DNA of 64,000 nucleotides from assembly GCF_900156315.1 (NCBI RefSeq), contig NZ_FTNI01000008.1, positions 124,001 to 188,000 on the forward strand. Direction: 5' to 3'. This stretch comes from Microbispora rosea (lineage in GTDB: Bacteria; Actinomycetota; Actinomycetes; Streptosporangiales; Streptosporangiaceae). Every line of letters starts with the position of its first letter. Within the stretch, counting starts at the first letter, position 1. This document shows, piece after piece, positions 1 to 9,183 of the stretch. Below the pieces are notes generated by a model. That model saw only the letters and a list, made by a program, of their open reading frames with translations. It did not search any database and was not told the DNA's origin. A program made the translations under genes and the position numbers.

Positions 1-2
1 GA

Positions 3-266
3 TTGCATAAGGCCGCAGCGGGTGCTCAGGCGGACGCCGCGAAGGCTCAGGCGGACGCCGCCGCCGACGGCGCGGACGCTCCCGCCAGCATCGCGAACGA
101 CCTCGCGAACGACGCCGGGAGTGACGACACTGTGAGCGATCCCGGAAACGACCCCGCGGCCGACGCCGGGTACGACACTGTGAACGATACCGGGAGCGGC
201 GCCGTGAGTGACCCTCTGCCGGGCCTCGCCGCCCAGGGCTCTGACAACCCCGCTGGCGACATGTAG
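3..266 (+). CDS. C-terminal end of an Asp/Ala-rich low-complexity protein (possibly cut by window edge)
   Basis: The frame is open from the left edge and stops at 264-266. The visible 87 residues are almost only Ala, Asp, Asn, Gly, Ser and Pro, with loose repeats built on DAGSDDTVSDPGNDP and DAGYDTVNDTGS. The first TTG may simply be internal to a longer gene that begins outside the window. No fold, signal peptide or membrane segment is visible. It could be a disordered tail of a surface or secreted protein, or a spurious frame in low-complexity DNA. No function is assigned. Confidence 0.3.
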   Translation: MHKAAAGAQADAAKAQADAAADGADAPASIANDLANDAGSDDTVSDPGNDPAADAGYDTVNDTGSGAVSDPLPGLAAQGSDNPAGDM

Positions 267-453
267 GGCGATGGGGGATCATCAGGAGGAACAGGGCGAT
301 GACGAATCGGCCGGATCCGTTGACGTCGTGGCGTGGGGTGTGAGTAACTCCACAGCAGCGTTCATGGTCACGAAGCCTCGCGCCCGGCCGTGAGCGCCGA
401 GTCGCTCGCCGGTTCCGTCCCACGTGCCCGGCCAGGCCGCCCGGGGAGGCTTT

Positions 454-1362
454 GTGGATGACCAGTGGACCCGCCGGGTCTGGCCACCCGCGGAGGAGGA
501 GTCCCCGCCGTCCGGGCAGGGCCTCACTCGCCCGTACGGCGTTCCGGGCGGGTCGCCGCGGTCGTCCACGCAGCCCGCGTCCCCCCAGTGGCCCACCCGG
601 CCGTACGGCGGCCCTGAGCCGGACCGGAATTCCGCCGAGGAGAGCCTCACCGGCCTGTACGGAGCACCGGTCGCCGAGCGGCCGCAGGCAGGACGCCCGG
701 TCTGGCCCTCGCTGGGCCTGGAGTCCGCAGAGTCCGCGGAGCCCGAGGACGACCTGCCCCCGTCGGCCAGCCGCTACCGTGCGCCCGAGACGCCTCCCCG
801 CCCGATGCCGCGGTGGCTGCGGCGCCTCCTCGTCGGCGGCCTCGCGCTGGTCTGCTCGGCCGCCGTCATCGGCGCGGTGGTGGTCACGGTGCTGCACCGG
901 GCCGAGAGCGCGCCCCCCACGGTGATCCACGATCAGATCGCCGGGGTCGCCTACACGTTGCCGCCGGAGTGGCGGGAGGGCGTGGTCGCGCCCGTGACCG
1001 GCTTCACCTCCGTCGCCGCGCGCGGAGACAGCGCCACGGTCATGGCCCGGGCCGGCGACCGGGTGGACCCGCCTAATCTGCGTTCGGCCGTCATCGACCT
1101 GAGCGATCTCTACACGCAGCTGCTGCTGCACGGCGACAAGGTCGAGGTGCTCGACGACCGCGCGGTCACCGTCGGCGGGCGGCCGGGCCACACGCGGGCC
1201 GTGCGGGCCGAGTACACCGACGTGGTGAACGAGCCCGCCTTCATGCGGGTGACCCTGCTGACCCGGCCGGACGGCGGCAGCACGGTCCTGCTCGGGCTGG
1301 CGCATCCCGACCGTCCCCAGTCGCGCGCCGAGATCGAGGGCCTGATGTGGGGGGCCCGCTGA
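454..1362 (+). CDS. Membrane-anchored hypothetical protein with Pro-rich N-terminus
   Basis: I chose the GTG at 454 (product begins VDDQWTRRVWPP) because GGGGAGG lies four bases upstream; an in-frame GTG at 424 has no such site. The first 120 residues are Pro/Arg/Gly/Ser-rich and look disordered and cytoplasmic. One hydrophobic helix follows (LLVGGLALVCSAAVIGAVVV, about residues 130-150). The remaining 155 residues look extracytoplasmic and folded, starting at VIHDQIAGVAYTLPPEW and ending near the stop. This layout (disordered tail, single helix, small outer domain) is common in actinomycete hypotheticals. Function is unknown. Confidence 0.7.
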   Translation: MDDQWTRRVWPPAEEESPPSGQGLTRPYGVPGGSPRSSTQPASPQWPTRPYGGPEPDRNSAEESLTGLYGAPVAERPQAGRPVWPSLGLESAESAEPEDDLPPSASRYRAPETPPRPMPRWLRRLLVGGLALVCSAAVIGAVVVTVLHRAESAPPTVIHDQIAGVAYTLPPEWREGVVAPVTGFTSVAARGDSATVMARAGDRVDPPNLRSAVIDLSDLYTQLLLHGDKVEVLDDRAVTVGGRPGHTRAVRAEYTDVVNEPAFMRVTLLTRPDGGSTVLLGLAHPDRPQSRAEIEGLMWGAR

Positions 1363-1790
1363 GGTCACCGTCGATCTCGTCGACGCTGCTTCTGCTGTCC
1401 CGCGGCCGCGCGGTTCTGCGGTTTCGTGTTTCTGCGGACCGTGCCGTCCACTATGTCGGAAAAAGCGTCTGCTGCCCCTTGTTGGATCATTCACATCGAT
1501 ATGAACGATGAATCGGGAAAGCAGGCGACATAGTGGCCCGCCTCTTTGTCGCGTATGTCCGATCGAATGCACATATCGGGGCGTTGGCCTTTTCTCCGAT
1601 GCTCGATGACGTGATAGTGGGAGATCTCGGTATTTTCGGTGCGGCTTTGAGATAGGCGTAGCATCTGTTTGCCCGTATCCGATAAGTGGCTCGCTGCCCG
1701 CGTTTCCCCGGACAGGTATCTTCAATGTCGCATCGCACGAAAACGCGGTGACCCGGAAACACCAATTCTCACCATGGGGGGGAAATCAAA
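1363..1790. other. AT-richer intergenic region with a 16-bp palindrome
   Basis: This 428-bp gap is clearly less GC-rich than its neighbours and probably carries the promoter of the secreted-protein gene that starts at 1791. A near-perfect palindrome, TTCACATCGATATGAA, spans 1490-1505 and could be an operator. A reverse-strand frame here is short, biased towards Arg/Thr/Ser and has no ribosome site, so I do not call it a gene. Confidence 0.5.
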
Positions 1791-2402
1791 TTGATTTCTC
1801 GTAGGAGCAGCTCGGCCTCTGGTTCGCGTGGCGCCGGTCGCCTGCTGGCGCGGGCCGCCGCAGTGGCCGTGACGTGCGCATCTGTGGCGCTGTCCGGTGC
1901 GGTCGCGGCGAGCGCAGCAACGACGAACACCACCCCGGCCACGCAGGCGACGGCTCCGCAGGGCGGAGGGGATGCGCAGAAGTTCATTCCCTTCCCGAGG
2001 CTCGCCGCGACGAATATCGTCACCAACTTCACGTTCGCCGCCGGCGCGACGACCATCACCCCGACCGCCACCCGGGCTTTCACCGGGTCCGCGCGCAGGG
2101 GTCACGTGTTCGTCAACGACGGCAACGCCTGGACGGACCTCACGCCGGTCTTCGGCAACTCCGGCTTCTACTACGACATCGCCCTGGCTCCGACCACCAG
2201 CACGGCGGTCCCGGGCGGGGCCACCGGGGTCACGCTTCCCGGCACCGGTGCTCCCGCTGGACAGGTGAGGGTGACGGTGCGGCGGGCGGACGGCGCGATC
2301 CTCCGCTCCGACTGCACGGTCAGCTCCCTCAGCGGCGGCGGGACGCTCGGCGCGTTCCTGCCGCTGGCCACGGCCAACTGCACGGCCCCGCAGACGCTGT
2401 GA
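1791..2402 (+). CDS. Secreted hypothetical protein
   Basis: A TTG start is supported by GGGGGGGAAA about five bases upstream. The N-terminus is a long export signal: Arg-rich start (MISRRSSS), hydrophobic core around residues 20-42 ending in AVAASAA, then the mature protein. The mature part is Thr/Ala/Gly-rich, with aromatic patches (RGHVFVNDGNAWTDL and GNSGFYYDIAL) and a possible disulfide pair of two cysteines near the C-terminus (SDCTVSS and TANCTAP). A strong hairpin terminator follows. I do not recognise the family; it is probably an extracellular beta-sandwich protein expressed on its own. Confidence 0.65.
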   Translation: MISRRSSSASGSRGAGRLLARAAAVAVTCASVALSGAVAASAATTNTTPATQATAPQGGGDAQKFIPFPRLAATNIVTNFTFAAGATTITPTATRAFTGSARRGHVFVNDGNAWTDLTPVFGNSGFYYDIALAPTTSTAVPGGATGVTLPGTGAPAGQVRVTVRRADGAILRSDCTVSSLSGGGTLGAFLPLATANCTAPQTL

Positions 2403-2427
2403 CGGCTGGCACCGACTGACAACACTC

Positions 2428-2474
2428 AGGGCGGACAGCCGCGGAGCCCGATGGCTCCCGGGGCTGTCCGCCCT
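2428..2474 (+). terminator. Strong hairpin terminator
   Basis: Perfect arms GGGCGGACAGCC (2429-2440) and GGCTGTCCGCCC (2462-2473), extended by an A-T pair, enclose a second hairpin GGAGCC-CGAT-GGCTCC (2443-2458). It lies 26 bases after the secreted-protein stop. Confidence 0.8.
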
Positions 2475-2772
2475 CGTGTGTCAGGGCACCGGCCTGCCGG
2501 GAAGCGGCTACCGCAGGGAGCGTCTTCCGGCCGGTGAACGCACGCGGCGCCACGGAGAAGGAGACCGGAGGCAGGATGCCCCGCGATGGTGGCCTGGGGC
2601 GGCCGCGGCAGCGCACCGGCGGTTCTGATGTGCCCGACGCCACACCGGGTGAATTCCGACCGTGCTGCGTGTGCTCGGCGCGTCTTGTCGGTCCGGCGGG
2701 CTAGTCTGAATCCACTGTGAGGGAGCGAACCGATAGAGACATCAGTGTTCCGATGAGTTCGGGGAGGCGTCG
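2475..2772. other. Intergenic region upstream of the helicase
   Basis: About 300 bp without a convincing gene. Apart from the GGGGAGG ribosome site of the helicase (2761-2767) I see no clear promoter hexamers or repeats. Confidence 0.4.
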
Positions 2773-4527
2773 TTGAGCGTTTCGGCCGCGTCCCACCTCT
2801 CCCCGTCCTACCCCGACAGAGCCGCCTGGGGCACCGCCCCGAAGCTGCGCGCATGGCAGCAGCAGGCCTACGACCTGTACTTCAGCCGCGAGCCGCGCGA
2901 CTTCCTGACCGTCGCCACCCCCGGCGCCGGCAAGACGACCTACGCACTGCGGATCGCCAGCGAGCTGCTCAGCCGCGGGGTCGTGCGCGCCATCACGATC
3001 GTCACCCCCACCGAGCACCTCAAGCGGCAGTGGGCCGACGCCGCGGCCCGGGTCGGGATCAGCATCGACCCCGAGTTCAAGAACAGCCAGGGCGCCACCT
3101 CGCGCGACTACATCGGGGTCGCGGTCACCTACGCGCAGATCGCCATGCACCCGGCGCTGCACCGGGCCCGCACCGAGGCGCGCAAGACGCTGGTGATCTT
3201 CGACGAGGTCCACCACGCCGGTGACGCGAAGTCGTGGGGCGACGGCATCCGTGAGGCGTTCGAGCCCGCGACCAGGCGACTCGGGCTGACCGGCACCCCG
3301 TTCCGATCCGACGACAGCCCGATCCCGTTCGTCACCTACGTGGAGGACGGCGAGGGGGCGATGCGGAGCGTCTCCGACTACTCCTACGGATACGGCCCGG
3401 CCCTGGCCGACGGCGTCGTCCGGCCGGTCATCTTCCTGGCGTACTCGGGAGAGATGAAGTGGCGCACCCGCGCGGGCGACGAGATCGCCGCCACACTCGG
3501 CACGCCGCTGACCAAGGACCAGCTCTCGCAGGCGTGGCGGGCCGCCCTCGACCCGAAGGGCGACTGGATCCGCCAGGTCATCCACGCGGCCGACCGGCGC
3601 CTGACCGAGGTGCGGCGGGGCGTCCCGGACGCGGGCGGGCTGGTCATCGCCTCCGACCACGAGGCGGCCCGCGCGTACGCCCGGCACATCCGTGCGGTGA
3701 CCGGGGAGGGCGCCGAGGTCGTGCTCTCCGACGACCCGGGCGCCTCCAAGAAGATCAAGGACTTCGGCGTCTCCGACCGGCGCTGGCTGGTCGCGGTCCG
3801 GATGGTCTCCGAGGGCGTCGACATCCCCCGGCTGTGTGTCGGGGTCTACGCCACGAGCACCTCGACCCCGCTGTTCTTCGCTCAGGCCGTCGGGCGTTTC
3901 GTCCGCGCCCGCAAGCGGGGGGAGACCGCGTCGGTCTTCCTGCCCTCGGTGCCCGTCCTCATGGGCCTGGCGGGCGAGATGGAGGAAGAGCGCGACCACG
4001 TGCTGGGCCGCCGCCGCGACGAGGACGGCCTCGACGACCTCCTGCTGGAGCAGGCCCAGCAGGACAAGAAGCAGCCCGACGCGCTCGGAGACGAGCTGCC
4101 CTTCCAGACACTGGAGGCGTCCGCGACCTTCGACCGGGTGCTGTTCGACGGCGGCGAGTTCGGCACCGCCGCCGCGCCCGGATCGCCGGAGGAGGAGGAC
4201 TTCATCGGCCTGCCCGGCCTGCTGGAGCCCGACCAGGTCGCCTCGCTGCTGCGCAAGCGCCAGGCCGACCAGCAGGCGGCCAAGCGCAAGACCAAGAAGA
4301 GCGAGGAGCAGGCGCCCGCCCTCGCGCCGCATGAGCAGCTCGCCGAGCTGCGCAAGGAGCTGAACGGCCTGGTGGGCGCGTGGAACCACCGCACCGGCCA
4401 GCCGCACGGCGTCATCCACGCCGAGCTGCGCCGCGCCTGCGGCGGGCCCGCCATCGCCCAGGCCACCGCCGAGCAGGTCCGCGAGCGCATCGCGATGATC
4501 CGCAAGTGGGCCACCCAGCGCAGGTGA
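2773..4527 (+). CDS. DEAD/DEAH-box superfamily 2 helicase
   Basis: A 584-residue SF2 ATPase. Motif I (Walker A) is TPGAGKT near residue 49, motif II is DEVH near 148, motif III is TGTPF near 177, and motif VI is QAVGRFVRAR in the second RecA-like domain around residue 375. The Q-like region KLRAWQQQAYDLYF precedes motif I. The C-terminal 180 residues are charged, with a Lys-rich stretch (KRKTKKSEE), and may bind nucleic acid. The TTG start is set by GGGGAGG five bases upstream. This resembles the conserved actinobacterial stand-alone DEAD/DEAH helicases related to XPB/restriction-type proteins. No restriction or methylase partner is adjacent, so it is more likely DNA or RNA metabolism than defence. 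Confidence 0.85.
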   Translation: MSVSAASHLSPSYPDRAAWGTAPKLRAWQQQAYDLYFSREPRDFLTVATPGAGKTTYALRIASELLSRGVVRAITIVTPTEHLKRQWADAAARVGISIDPEFKNSQGATSRDYIGVAVTYAQIAMHPALHRARTEARKTLVIFDEVHHAGDAKSWGDGIREAFEPATRRLGLTGTPFRSDDSPIPFVTYVEDGEGAMRSVSDYSYGYGPALADGVVRPVIFLAYSGEMKWRTRAGDEIAATLGTPLTKDQLSQAWRAALDPKGDWIRQVIHAADRRLTEVRRGVPDAGGLVIASDHEAARAYARHIRAVTGEGAEVVLSDDPGASKKIKDFGVSDRRWLVAVRMVSEGVDIPRLCVGVYATSTSTPLFFAQAVGRFVRARKRGETASVFLPSVPVLMGLAGEMEEERDHVLGRRRDEDGLDDLLLEQAQQDKKQPDALGDELPFQTLEASATFDRVLFDGGEFGTAAAPGSPEEEDFIGLPGLLEPDQVASLLRKRQADQQAAKRKTKKSEEQAPALAPHEQLAELRKELNGLVGAWNHRTGQPHGVIHAELRRACGGPAIAQATAEQVRERIAMIRKWATQRR

Positions 4528-4536
4528 CGCACCAAG

Positions 4537-4577
4537 GCCCTCGGTTCGCCGTCTGATTAGGACAGCGCACCGAGGGC
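4537..4577. terminator. Bidirectional terminator between convergent genes
   Basis: GCCCTCGGT (4537-4545) and ACCGAGGGC (4569-4577) form a perfect 9-bp stem between the converging helicase and coiled-coil genes. Confidence 0.55.
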
Positions 4578-4594
4578 AGCACGTGAAGGCTTTG

Positions 4595-5344
4595 TCAGAC
4601 CGAGCGTCGCGTGGGGTTGGCGTCGATCTCTGTCTTGGGGAGTTCCCTCTGGTCTGTCGGCCGTGCCGTCGCGGACAGGGAGTCCAATCGGTCCAAGATC
4701 AGTTTGAACATCGCGGCGTTGGTCCCCGCCATCGTGTCCACCTGGCGGCTGACCGCGTTGACCTGCTCAGTCAATGCGGACATGCTCTCGCCTAGGCCGT
4801 CCACCCGCTCAGTGAGAGTGCCGACGCGTTCGGAGAGGCCGTCCACCCGCTCGGTGAGGGTGTCGACTTGGGTCGTGAGGCCGTCCATCCGGTCGGTCAG
4901 GCTGTCGACGCGGGTGGTGAGACCGTCCACCCGCTCGGTGAGGGTGTCGACTCGGGAGGTGAGGCCGTCCATTCGGCCAGTGAGGGCGTCGACGCGTTCG
5001 TTGAGTCCGTCGACTCGGGAGGTGAGGCCGTCCATCCGGTCGGTCAGGGTGTCGACGCGTTCGCTGAGTCCGTCGATGCGCCTATCTAGACGGCCGATCT
5101 CGCTGTCGATGCGGTCGAATCGGACAGTGACGACGGTCATCTGCCTCTTGAGAACGCTGACGTCGGCTCTGGTCTCCTCGGCGATCCGCTCGATTCGCAT
5201 CAGGCGATCGCTCATCGCATCGATCTTGTCCCAACTCGGCTGCAGCGCGTCGTATGCGTGGGCTGCTGCCTGCTTGAAGCAATCGACGCTCAGTTTCTCC
5301 ATTTCATTCTCCAGACGCTCGACGCGTTCTCTGAGTGTTCTCAC
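4595..5344 (-). CDS. Heptad-repeat coiled-coil protein
   Basis: A GTG start preceded by GGAGGA gives a 249-residue protein. Residues 1-20 are already heptad-like (RERVERLENEMEKL). From about residue 85 to 185 the chain is a run of 7- and 14-residue repeats such as VDTLTERVDGLTTR, with leucine or valine at a and d positions. The short C-terminal tail after DSLSATARP is polar. There is no signal peptide or membrane helix, so it is predicted to be a cytoplasmic parallel coiled coil. Similar repeats occur in apolipoprotein-like and DUF-type coiled coils and in phage tail fibres, but nothing nearby indicates a phage. The opposite strand is also open through the repeat, as expected of repetitive GC-rich DNA; the heptads decide the strand. 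Function unknown. Confidence 0.75.
   Translation of the reverse strand: MRTLRERVERLENEMEKLSVDCFKQAAAHAYDALQPSWDKIDAMSDRLMRIERIAEETRADVSVLKRQMTVVTVRFDRIDSEIGRLDRRIDGLSERVDTLTDRMDGLTSRVDGLNERVDALTGRMDGLTSRVDTLTERVDGLTTRVDSLTDRMDGLTTQVDTLTERVDGLSERVGTLTERVDGLGESMSALTEQVNAVSRQVDTMAGTNAAMFKLILDRLDSLSATARPTDQRELPKTEIDANPTRRSV
4795..5085. repeat. 21/42-bp imperfect tandem repeats encoding heptads
   Basis: Units such as GGTGAGGCCGTCCATCCGGT and GGTGAGGGTGTCGAC recur every 21 or 42 bases through the centre of the coiled-coil gene. The periodicity matches one or two heptads, so the array can change length without breaking frame. Confidence 0.7.
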
Positions 5345-5612
5345 GTTCGGTCCTCCGATGCTGCTCGCAACGTAGCCGAAGCTCGCTGGGGGGGAATAAG
5401 AGCGCGGCAGGTGCGCGGAGGTAATTGCTATCAGCTCGGAGGCCGGCGGGATGAGAATGCGCGAGGCGGATTTTGTGAGGCTCCGTCAGCGGGGTGAGGA
5501 TAGTTCGCTACCGGTGTGACGAATATTCACCTGGCTCCGCGTGTTCTGTGCGTCGTGTCCCCATTTCCTGCGATTCGTGAATGGCTCATCTTCAACTCGC
5601 CGCGCAGGTGCG

Positions 5613-6302
5613 CTACGAGGTGCGGGAGCGCAACGGGATCTTGTCGCCGGTGTGGCCGTTGATCGCCACGTAACGCCGGTGGCGACGGGTGACCGTGCTG
5701 AGCCGGAGGCTGAGGGAGGCCATGCCCTGCTCCACGCGTACGGGAACGTTGTGCGCTCCCTCGTGCTGCCGCGCCTTCGCGCCCTCCTGCAGCCAGATGC
5801 GCAGCCGGCGCCCGGCCTGGTGGACGGCCACCGTCGCGACGTCGCACTGCGCGGACGACGCGGGCCAGTACACGGTGAGGCCGTGCAGGGCCCTGCCGTG
5901 GAACGACAGCCGTACGGCCTCGGGGTCGGGGACGCGGGAATCACAGGCGGGCGAGCCTTCGGGCGCCGGGGACGGTGTCGCGGCCGCCGCCACGCCGGGG
6001 GACCGCACGGGCGCCACGTCCGCCGGACGGCTCGCGTCGGCACGCGGGTCGCGTACGGCGACCGTCTGGGCGGGCTCCTGGGCGAACCCCACGGTCATCG
6101 TGACCGTCTGCAGGGCCGCCAGCGTCAGCGCGCCGCTGGCGCGGAGCACGCCCCTGTGGCCGCGCCCGAAGAGCAGCCAGATGCAGACCGGGGTCAGGAC
6201 GAGCCAGCTGAGGCCGAGCAGGAACGCGAACATCGGGGCCGCCAATCCACGAAGGGTCGTCGCTCTAGGTAATACACCCGTGACGCTTCGTGGTGAAGTC
6301 AT
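5613..6302 (-). CDS. Membrane protein of unknown function
   Basis: A 229-residue product. Two hydrophobic helices (around MFAFLLGLSWLVLTPVCIWL and GALTLAALQTVTMTVGFA) are followed by a Pro/Ala linker and a C-terminal domain of about 110 residues. That domain carries two cysteines (SPACDSR and SAQCDVATV) that could form a disulfide outside the cell. The ATG at 6302 has no visible ribosome site; an internal ATG at 6233, just before the first helix, is an equally good start. The family is not recognised. It stands alone between the coiled-coil gene and pncA. Confidence 0.55.
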   Translation of the reverse strand: MTSPRSVTGVLPRATTLRGLAAPMFAFLLGLSWLVLTPVCIWLLFGRGHRGVLRASGALTLAALQTVTMTVGFAQEPAQTVAVRDPRADASRPADVAPVRSPGVAAAATPSPAPEGSPACDSRVPDPEAVRLSFHGRALHGLTVYWPASSAQCDVATVAVHQAGRRLRIWLQEGAKARQHEGAHNVPVRVEQGMASLSLRLSTVTRRHRRYVAINGHTGDKIPLRSRTS

Positions 6303-6359
6303 TGACGTCCCAGGCCGCGCGTGTCCCGGCCCGGCCGCCCGGGTCGCCGGTTTTGCGGG

Positions 6360-6932
6360 TCAGGAGCGGAGGACGGGCTGCCCGGTGAGCTCCACCCCGG
6401 CCTCGGCGAGGCGGGTGAGCGCCGACTCGGTCGTCTCGCGTGCCACGCCGGCCGTCAGGTCCAGCAGGACCCGTACGGCGAAGTCGTGGGCCGCCGCGTC
6501 GAGGGCGGTGGCCCGGACGCAGTGATCGGTGGCGATGCCGACGACGTCAACGGCCTCCACGCCGCGCTCGCGCAGCCACGCGGCCAGGCCCACGCCGTCG
6601 GCGGTGGCGCCCTCGAACCCGCTGTAGGCCGCCTGCCGCGCGCCCTTGCTGAAGACCTCCTCGACCTTCGCGGTGTCGAAGGCCGGGTGGAAGTCCGCGC
6701 CGGAGGTGCCGACCACGCAGTGCGGCGGCCAGGAGTCCACGAAATCGGGCTCGGCCGCGAAATGGGCGCCGGGATCGACGTGGTAGTCCCGGGTGGCGAC
6801 CACGTGGTCGTACGCGTGCTCCTGGACATGGCGGCTGATCGCGGCGGCCACCTCGGCGCCGCCGCCGACCGGCAGGCTGCCGCCCTCGCAGAAGTCGTTC
6901 TGCACGTCCACGACGACGAGTGCGGTCTTCAT
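6360..6932 (-). CDS. pncA: Nicotinamidase (pyrazinamidase) PncA
   Basis: Hydrolyses nicotinamide to nicotinate and ammonia, the first step of the Preiss-Handler NAD salvage route. The 190-residue protein has the cysteine-hydrolase fold. The catalytic triad is Asp9, Lys96 and Cys138 ([11 protein letters not shown]), and the metal site is Asp49, His51, His57 and His71 ([19 protein letters not shown]). These numbers closely match M. tuberculosis PncA. The start [14 protein letters not shown] is typical for the family. It lies just downstream of pncB on the same strand, so both halves of nicotinate salvage are neighbours, although a terminator-like hairpin lies between them. Confidence 0.95.
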   Translation of the reverse strand: MKTALVVVDVQNDFCEGGSLPVGGGAEVAAAISRHVQEHAYDHVVATRDYHVDPGAHFAAEPDFVDSWPPHCVVGTSGADFHPAFDTAKVEEVFSKGARQAAYSGFEGATADGVGLAAWLRERGVEAVDVVGIATDHCVRATALDAAAHDFAVRVLLDLTAGVARETTESALTRLAEAGVELTGQPVLRS

Positions 6933-6984
6933 GGGGTCACCTCACAGTGACGATCCTCAACGTGGCGATCCTCGACCTGGCGAT

Positions 6985-7025
6985 CGCGGAGGACCGGCGT
7001 CGTCCTCATGCGCCGGTCCCCCGCG
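6985..7025 (-). terminator. Terminator after pncB
   Basis: On the minus strand immediately after the pncB stop. CGCGG and GGACCGGCG (6985-6999) pair with CGCCGGTCC and CCGCG (7011-7025) with one internal mismatch and an 11-base loop. Confidence 0.6.
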
Positions 7026-7026
7026 A

Positions 7027-8322
7027 TCACTTGAAGATAGTAGGGACTGCGGGGTCTCCGGGGGAGAGGCTGCACGCCTCCAGCGGCAACTCGGCCAAAG
7101 TCGCCCGGTGGCGGTCGCGGGCGGCCGCCAGGGGTTCGCGGCCGACGACCTTGCCGTCCCGCACGAGTTCGGCCAGCAGCGGGCGGTCCTCCGTCTCCAC
7201 CGGCGTCTCCATCGGCTCGCGGGTGACGACCTCGGCGGTCGCGGTGCCGCCGGCGGTCCTGCGGTAGGCCCACTTGCGCCCGCCGACACTTGGCTTGCCG
7301 ACGGACGCCTTGGCGACCGGCTGGAGCCGGCCCGTGTGGTCCTCCCGGGCGACGAGCTTGTAGACGAGGCTGGCCGTCGGATGACCGGAACCCGTGGACA
7401 GGGCGGTGCCGACACCGTAGGCGTCCACCGGCGCCGCGGCCAGCGCCGCGATCGCGAACTCGTCCAGGTCGCTGGTGACGACGATCCGGGTGCGGCTCGC
7501 GCCCAGCTCGTCGAGCAGGCGGCGCACCTCCACCGCCACCACCGCGAGGTCGCCGGAGTCGATGCGCACCGCGCCGAGATCGGGCCCGGCCAGCTCCACC
7601 GCGGTCCGTACGGCCTTCGCCACGTCGTAGGTGTCCACGAGCAGGGTGGTGCCGAGCCCGAGCGAGTCGAGCTGGGCCCGGAAGGCGTCCTCCTCCGAGT
7701 CGTGGAGCAGGGTGAACGCGTGGGCGGCGGTGCCGGCGGTCGGCACGCCGTACAGGTGGCCGGCCATGAGGTTGGAGGTGGAGGCGAAGCCGCACAGGTG
7801 GGCGGCCCTGGCGGCGGCGACCGCGGCGTACTCGTGGGTGCGGCGCGAGCCCATCTCGATGAGCGGCCGGTCGCCGGCCGCCTGAGCCATCCGCGAGGCC
7901 GCCGCCGCGATCGCGCAGTCGTGGTTGAGTATCGACAGGGCAATCGTCTCCAGCAGCACGGCCTCGGCGAACGTCCCCTCCACCACCATGATCGGCGAGC
8001 CGGGGAAGAACGCCTCGCCCTCGCGATAGCCGTACACGTTGCCGGAGAAGCGGTACCCGGCGAGGAACTCGCCGGTGGGCTCGTCCACGATCCCGGAGGA
8101 GCACAGGAACTCGATGTCCTGCTCCTCGAAGCGGAAGTCCTCAAGCGCGTCGAGGAACCGCCCGGTGCCGGCCACCACCCCGTAGCGCCGTCCTCCGGGC
8201 AGCCGCCGGGCGAACACCTCGAAGACCGCCCGCCGGTGGGCCGCTCCGCTGGCGAGCGCGGCCTGGAGCATCGTCAGTTCGTACCGGTCGGTCAGCAGGG
8301 CCGTGCCCGTGGTCGTGCGCAC
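7027..8322 (-). CDS. pncB: Nicotinate phosphoribosyltransferase PncB
   Basis: Joins nicotinate to PRPP (with ATP hydrolysis) to make nicotinate mononucleotide, the step after PncA. The GTG at 8322 gives a 431-residue protein starting [19 protein letters not shown], which is the family's usual N-terminus; upstream codons in the same frame lie over clpS and look non-coding. The conserved PRPP-site region [15 protein letters not shown] and the following VTSDLDEF are visible. The C-terminal part (GRKWAYR) is typical of the bacterial type. It is divergent from clpS with only 39 bp between the starts, the same arrangement as M. tuberculosis Rv1330c/Rv1331. Confidence 0.93.
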   Translation of the reverse strand: MRTTTGTALLTDRYELTMLQAALASGAAHRRAVFEVFARRLPGGRRYGVVAGTGRFLDALEDFRFEEQDIEFLCSSGIVDEPTGEFLAGYRFSGNVYGYREGEAFFPGSPIMVVEGTFAEAVLLETIALSILNHDCAIAAAASRMAQAAGDRPLIEMGSRRTHEYAAVAAARAAHLCGFASTSNLMAGHLYGVPTAGTAAHAFTLLHDSEEDAFRAQLDSLGLGTTLLVDTYDVAKAVRTAVELAGPDLGAVRIDSGDLAVVAVEVRRLLDELGASRTRIVVTSDLDEFAIAALAAAPVDAYGVGTALSTGSGHPTASLVYKLVAREDHTGRLQPVAKASVGKPSVGGRKWAYRRTAGGTATAEVVTREPMETPVETEDRPLLAELVRDGKVVGREPLAAARDRHRATLAELPLEACSLSPGDPAVPTIFK

Positions 8323-8361
8323 GTGTCGAAGACTACGACGGTCGTGGTGCAGGATGGGTAC

Positions 8362-8649
8362 GTGGGTAGCACAGCTCCAACCGAGGTCGAGCGTCCGTCG
8401 TCGGACGTGCGTCCCGATCTGCCGTGGCTCACGATCGTGTGGAACGACCCGGTCAACCTGATGTCGTACGTCACGTACGTCTTCCAGACCGTGTTCGGCT
8501 ATCCCCGCCAGAAGGCCGAGAAGCTGATGATGGACGTCCACCACAAGGGCAAGGCCGTCGTCGCCAGCGGCACCCGGGAGGAGATGGAGCGGGACGTGCA
8601 GATCCTCCATTCCTACGGCCTGTGGGCGACCGTCCAGCAGGACAGATGA
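8362..8649 (+). CDS. clpS: ATP-dependent Clp protease adaptor ClpS
   Basis: Binds the N-domain of ClpA/ClpC-type ATPases and delivers N-degron substrates. The GTG at 8362 (ribosome site AGGATGGG) gives 95 residues. After a polar N-terminal tail the ClpS core begins at [20 protein letters not shown]. The NDP motif and the downstream [17 protein letters not shown] and ALHS-like [10 protein letters not shown] segments are conserved in ClpS. It overlaps the next gene by four bases, so the two are translationally coupled. Confidence 0.93.
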   Translation: MGSTAPTEVERPSSDVRPDLPWLTIVWNDPVNLMSYVTYVFQTVFGYPRQKAEKLMMDVHHKGKAVVASGTREEMERDVQILHSYGLWATVQQDR

Positions 8650-9173
8650 TGAGCATGGGATTCCGGGCGACGCGCGACGGGGTGGCCGTCCAGCTCGACG
8701 CGGGCGAGGTGTCGATCCTGCGCTCGCTGGTGTCGCAGGTGCTGGGCCTGGTCGAGCCGGGGGCCACCGGCGACGACCCGCTGGAGCGCGCCCTGGGCAT
8801 CGGCTCCGCGGCCCCGCCGGCCGACCCCGTGCTCGCGCGGCTGTTCCCCTCGGCGTACTCGGACGACGACGACGCGGCGCAGGAGTTCCGGCGCTACACG
8901 GAGGCGACGCTGCGCGACGGCAAGCGGGCCGACGCGACCACGCTCCTGGAGACGGCGACGCCGGGCCATCTGACGCTGACGGCCGACCAGGGCCAGGCGT
9001 GGCTGCGGGCGATCAACGACGTCCGCCTCGCGCTCGGCGTGCGGCTGGAGGTCACCGAGGAGGTCCACGAGGAGATCTCCTCGATGTCCGAGGACGACCC
9101 CCGTTATCCGGCGTTCGTGACCTACGACTGGCTCACCTACCTGCAGGACACCCTTGTCAGGGCGCTTTGGTAG
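8646..9173 (+). CDS. DUF2017 family protein
   Basis: A 175-residue soluble protein that always sits next to ClpS in actinobacteria (Rv1332 equivalent). The start [21 protein letters not shown] overlaps the clpS stop by ATGA; the second ATG three bases on is an alternative. The protein is acidic and helical, with a conserved C-terminal segment [17 protein letters not shown]. Its biochemical role is unknown. Its fixed position suggests a link to Clp proteolysis or to the Mec/CysO genes that follow. Confidence 0.88.
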   Translation: MMSMGFRATRDGVAVQLDAGEVSILRSLVSQVLGLVEPGATGDDPLERALGIGSAAPPADPVLARLFPSAYSDDDDAAQEFRRYTEATLRDGKRADATTLLETATPGHLTLTADQGQAWLRAINDVRLALGVRLEVTEEVHEEISSMSEDDPRYPAFVTYDWLTYLQDTLVRALW

Positions 9174-9183
9174 GTTTCGCAGC

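Noticed and set aside
1487-1765. 92-codon reverse frame in an intergenic gap
   Set aside because: No ribosome site, no domain, and composition unlike neighbouring genes.
2701-4419. 572-codon reverse frame opposite the helicase
   Set aside because: The forward frame has all SF2 helicase motifs; the reverse is a shadow.
4611-5375. 254-codon forward frame opposite the coiled-coil gene
   Set aside because: It reads Arg/Ser/Thr-rich repeats with no heptads and lacks a ribosome site; the minus-strand heptads are the real signal.
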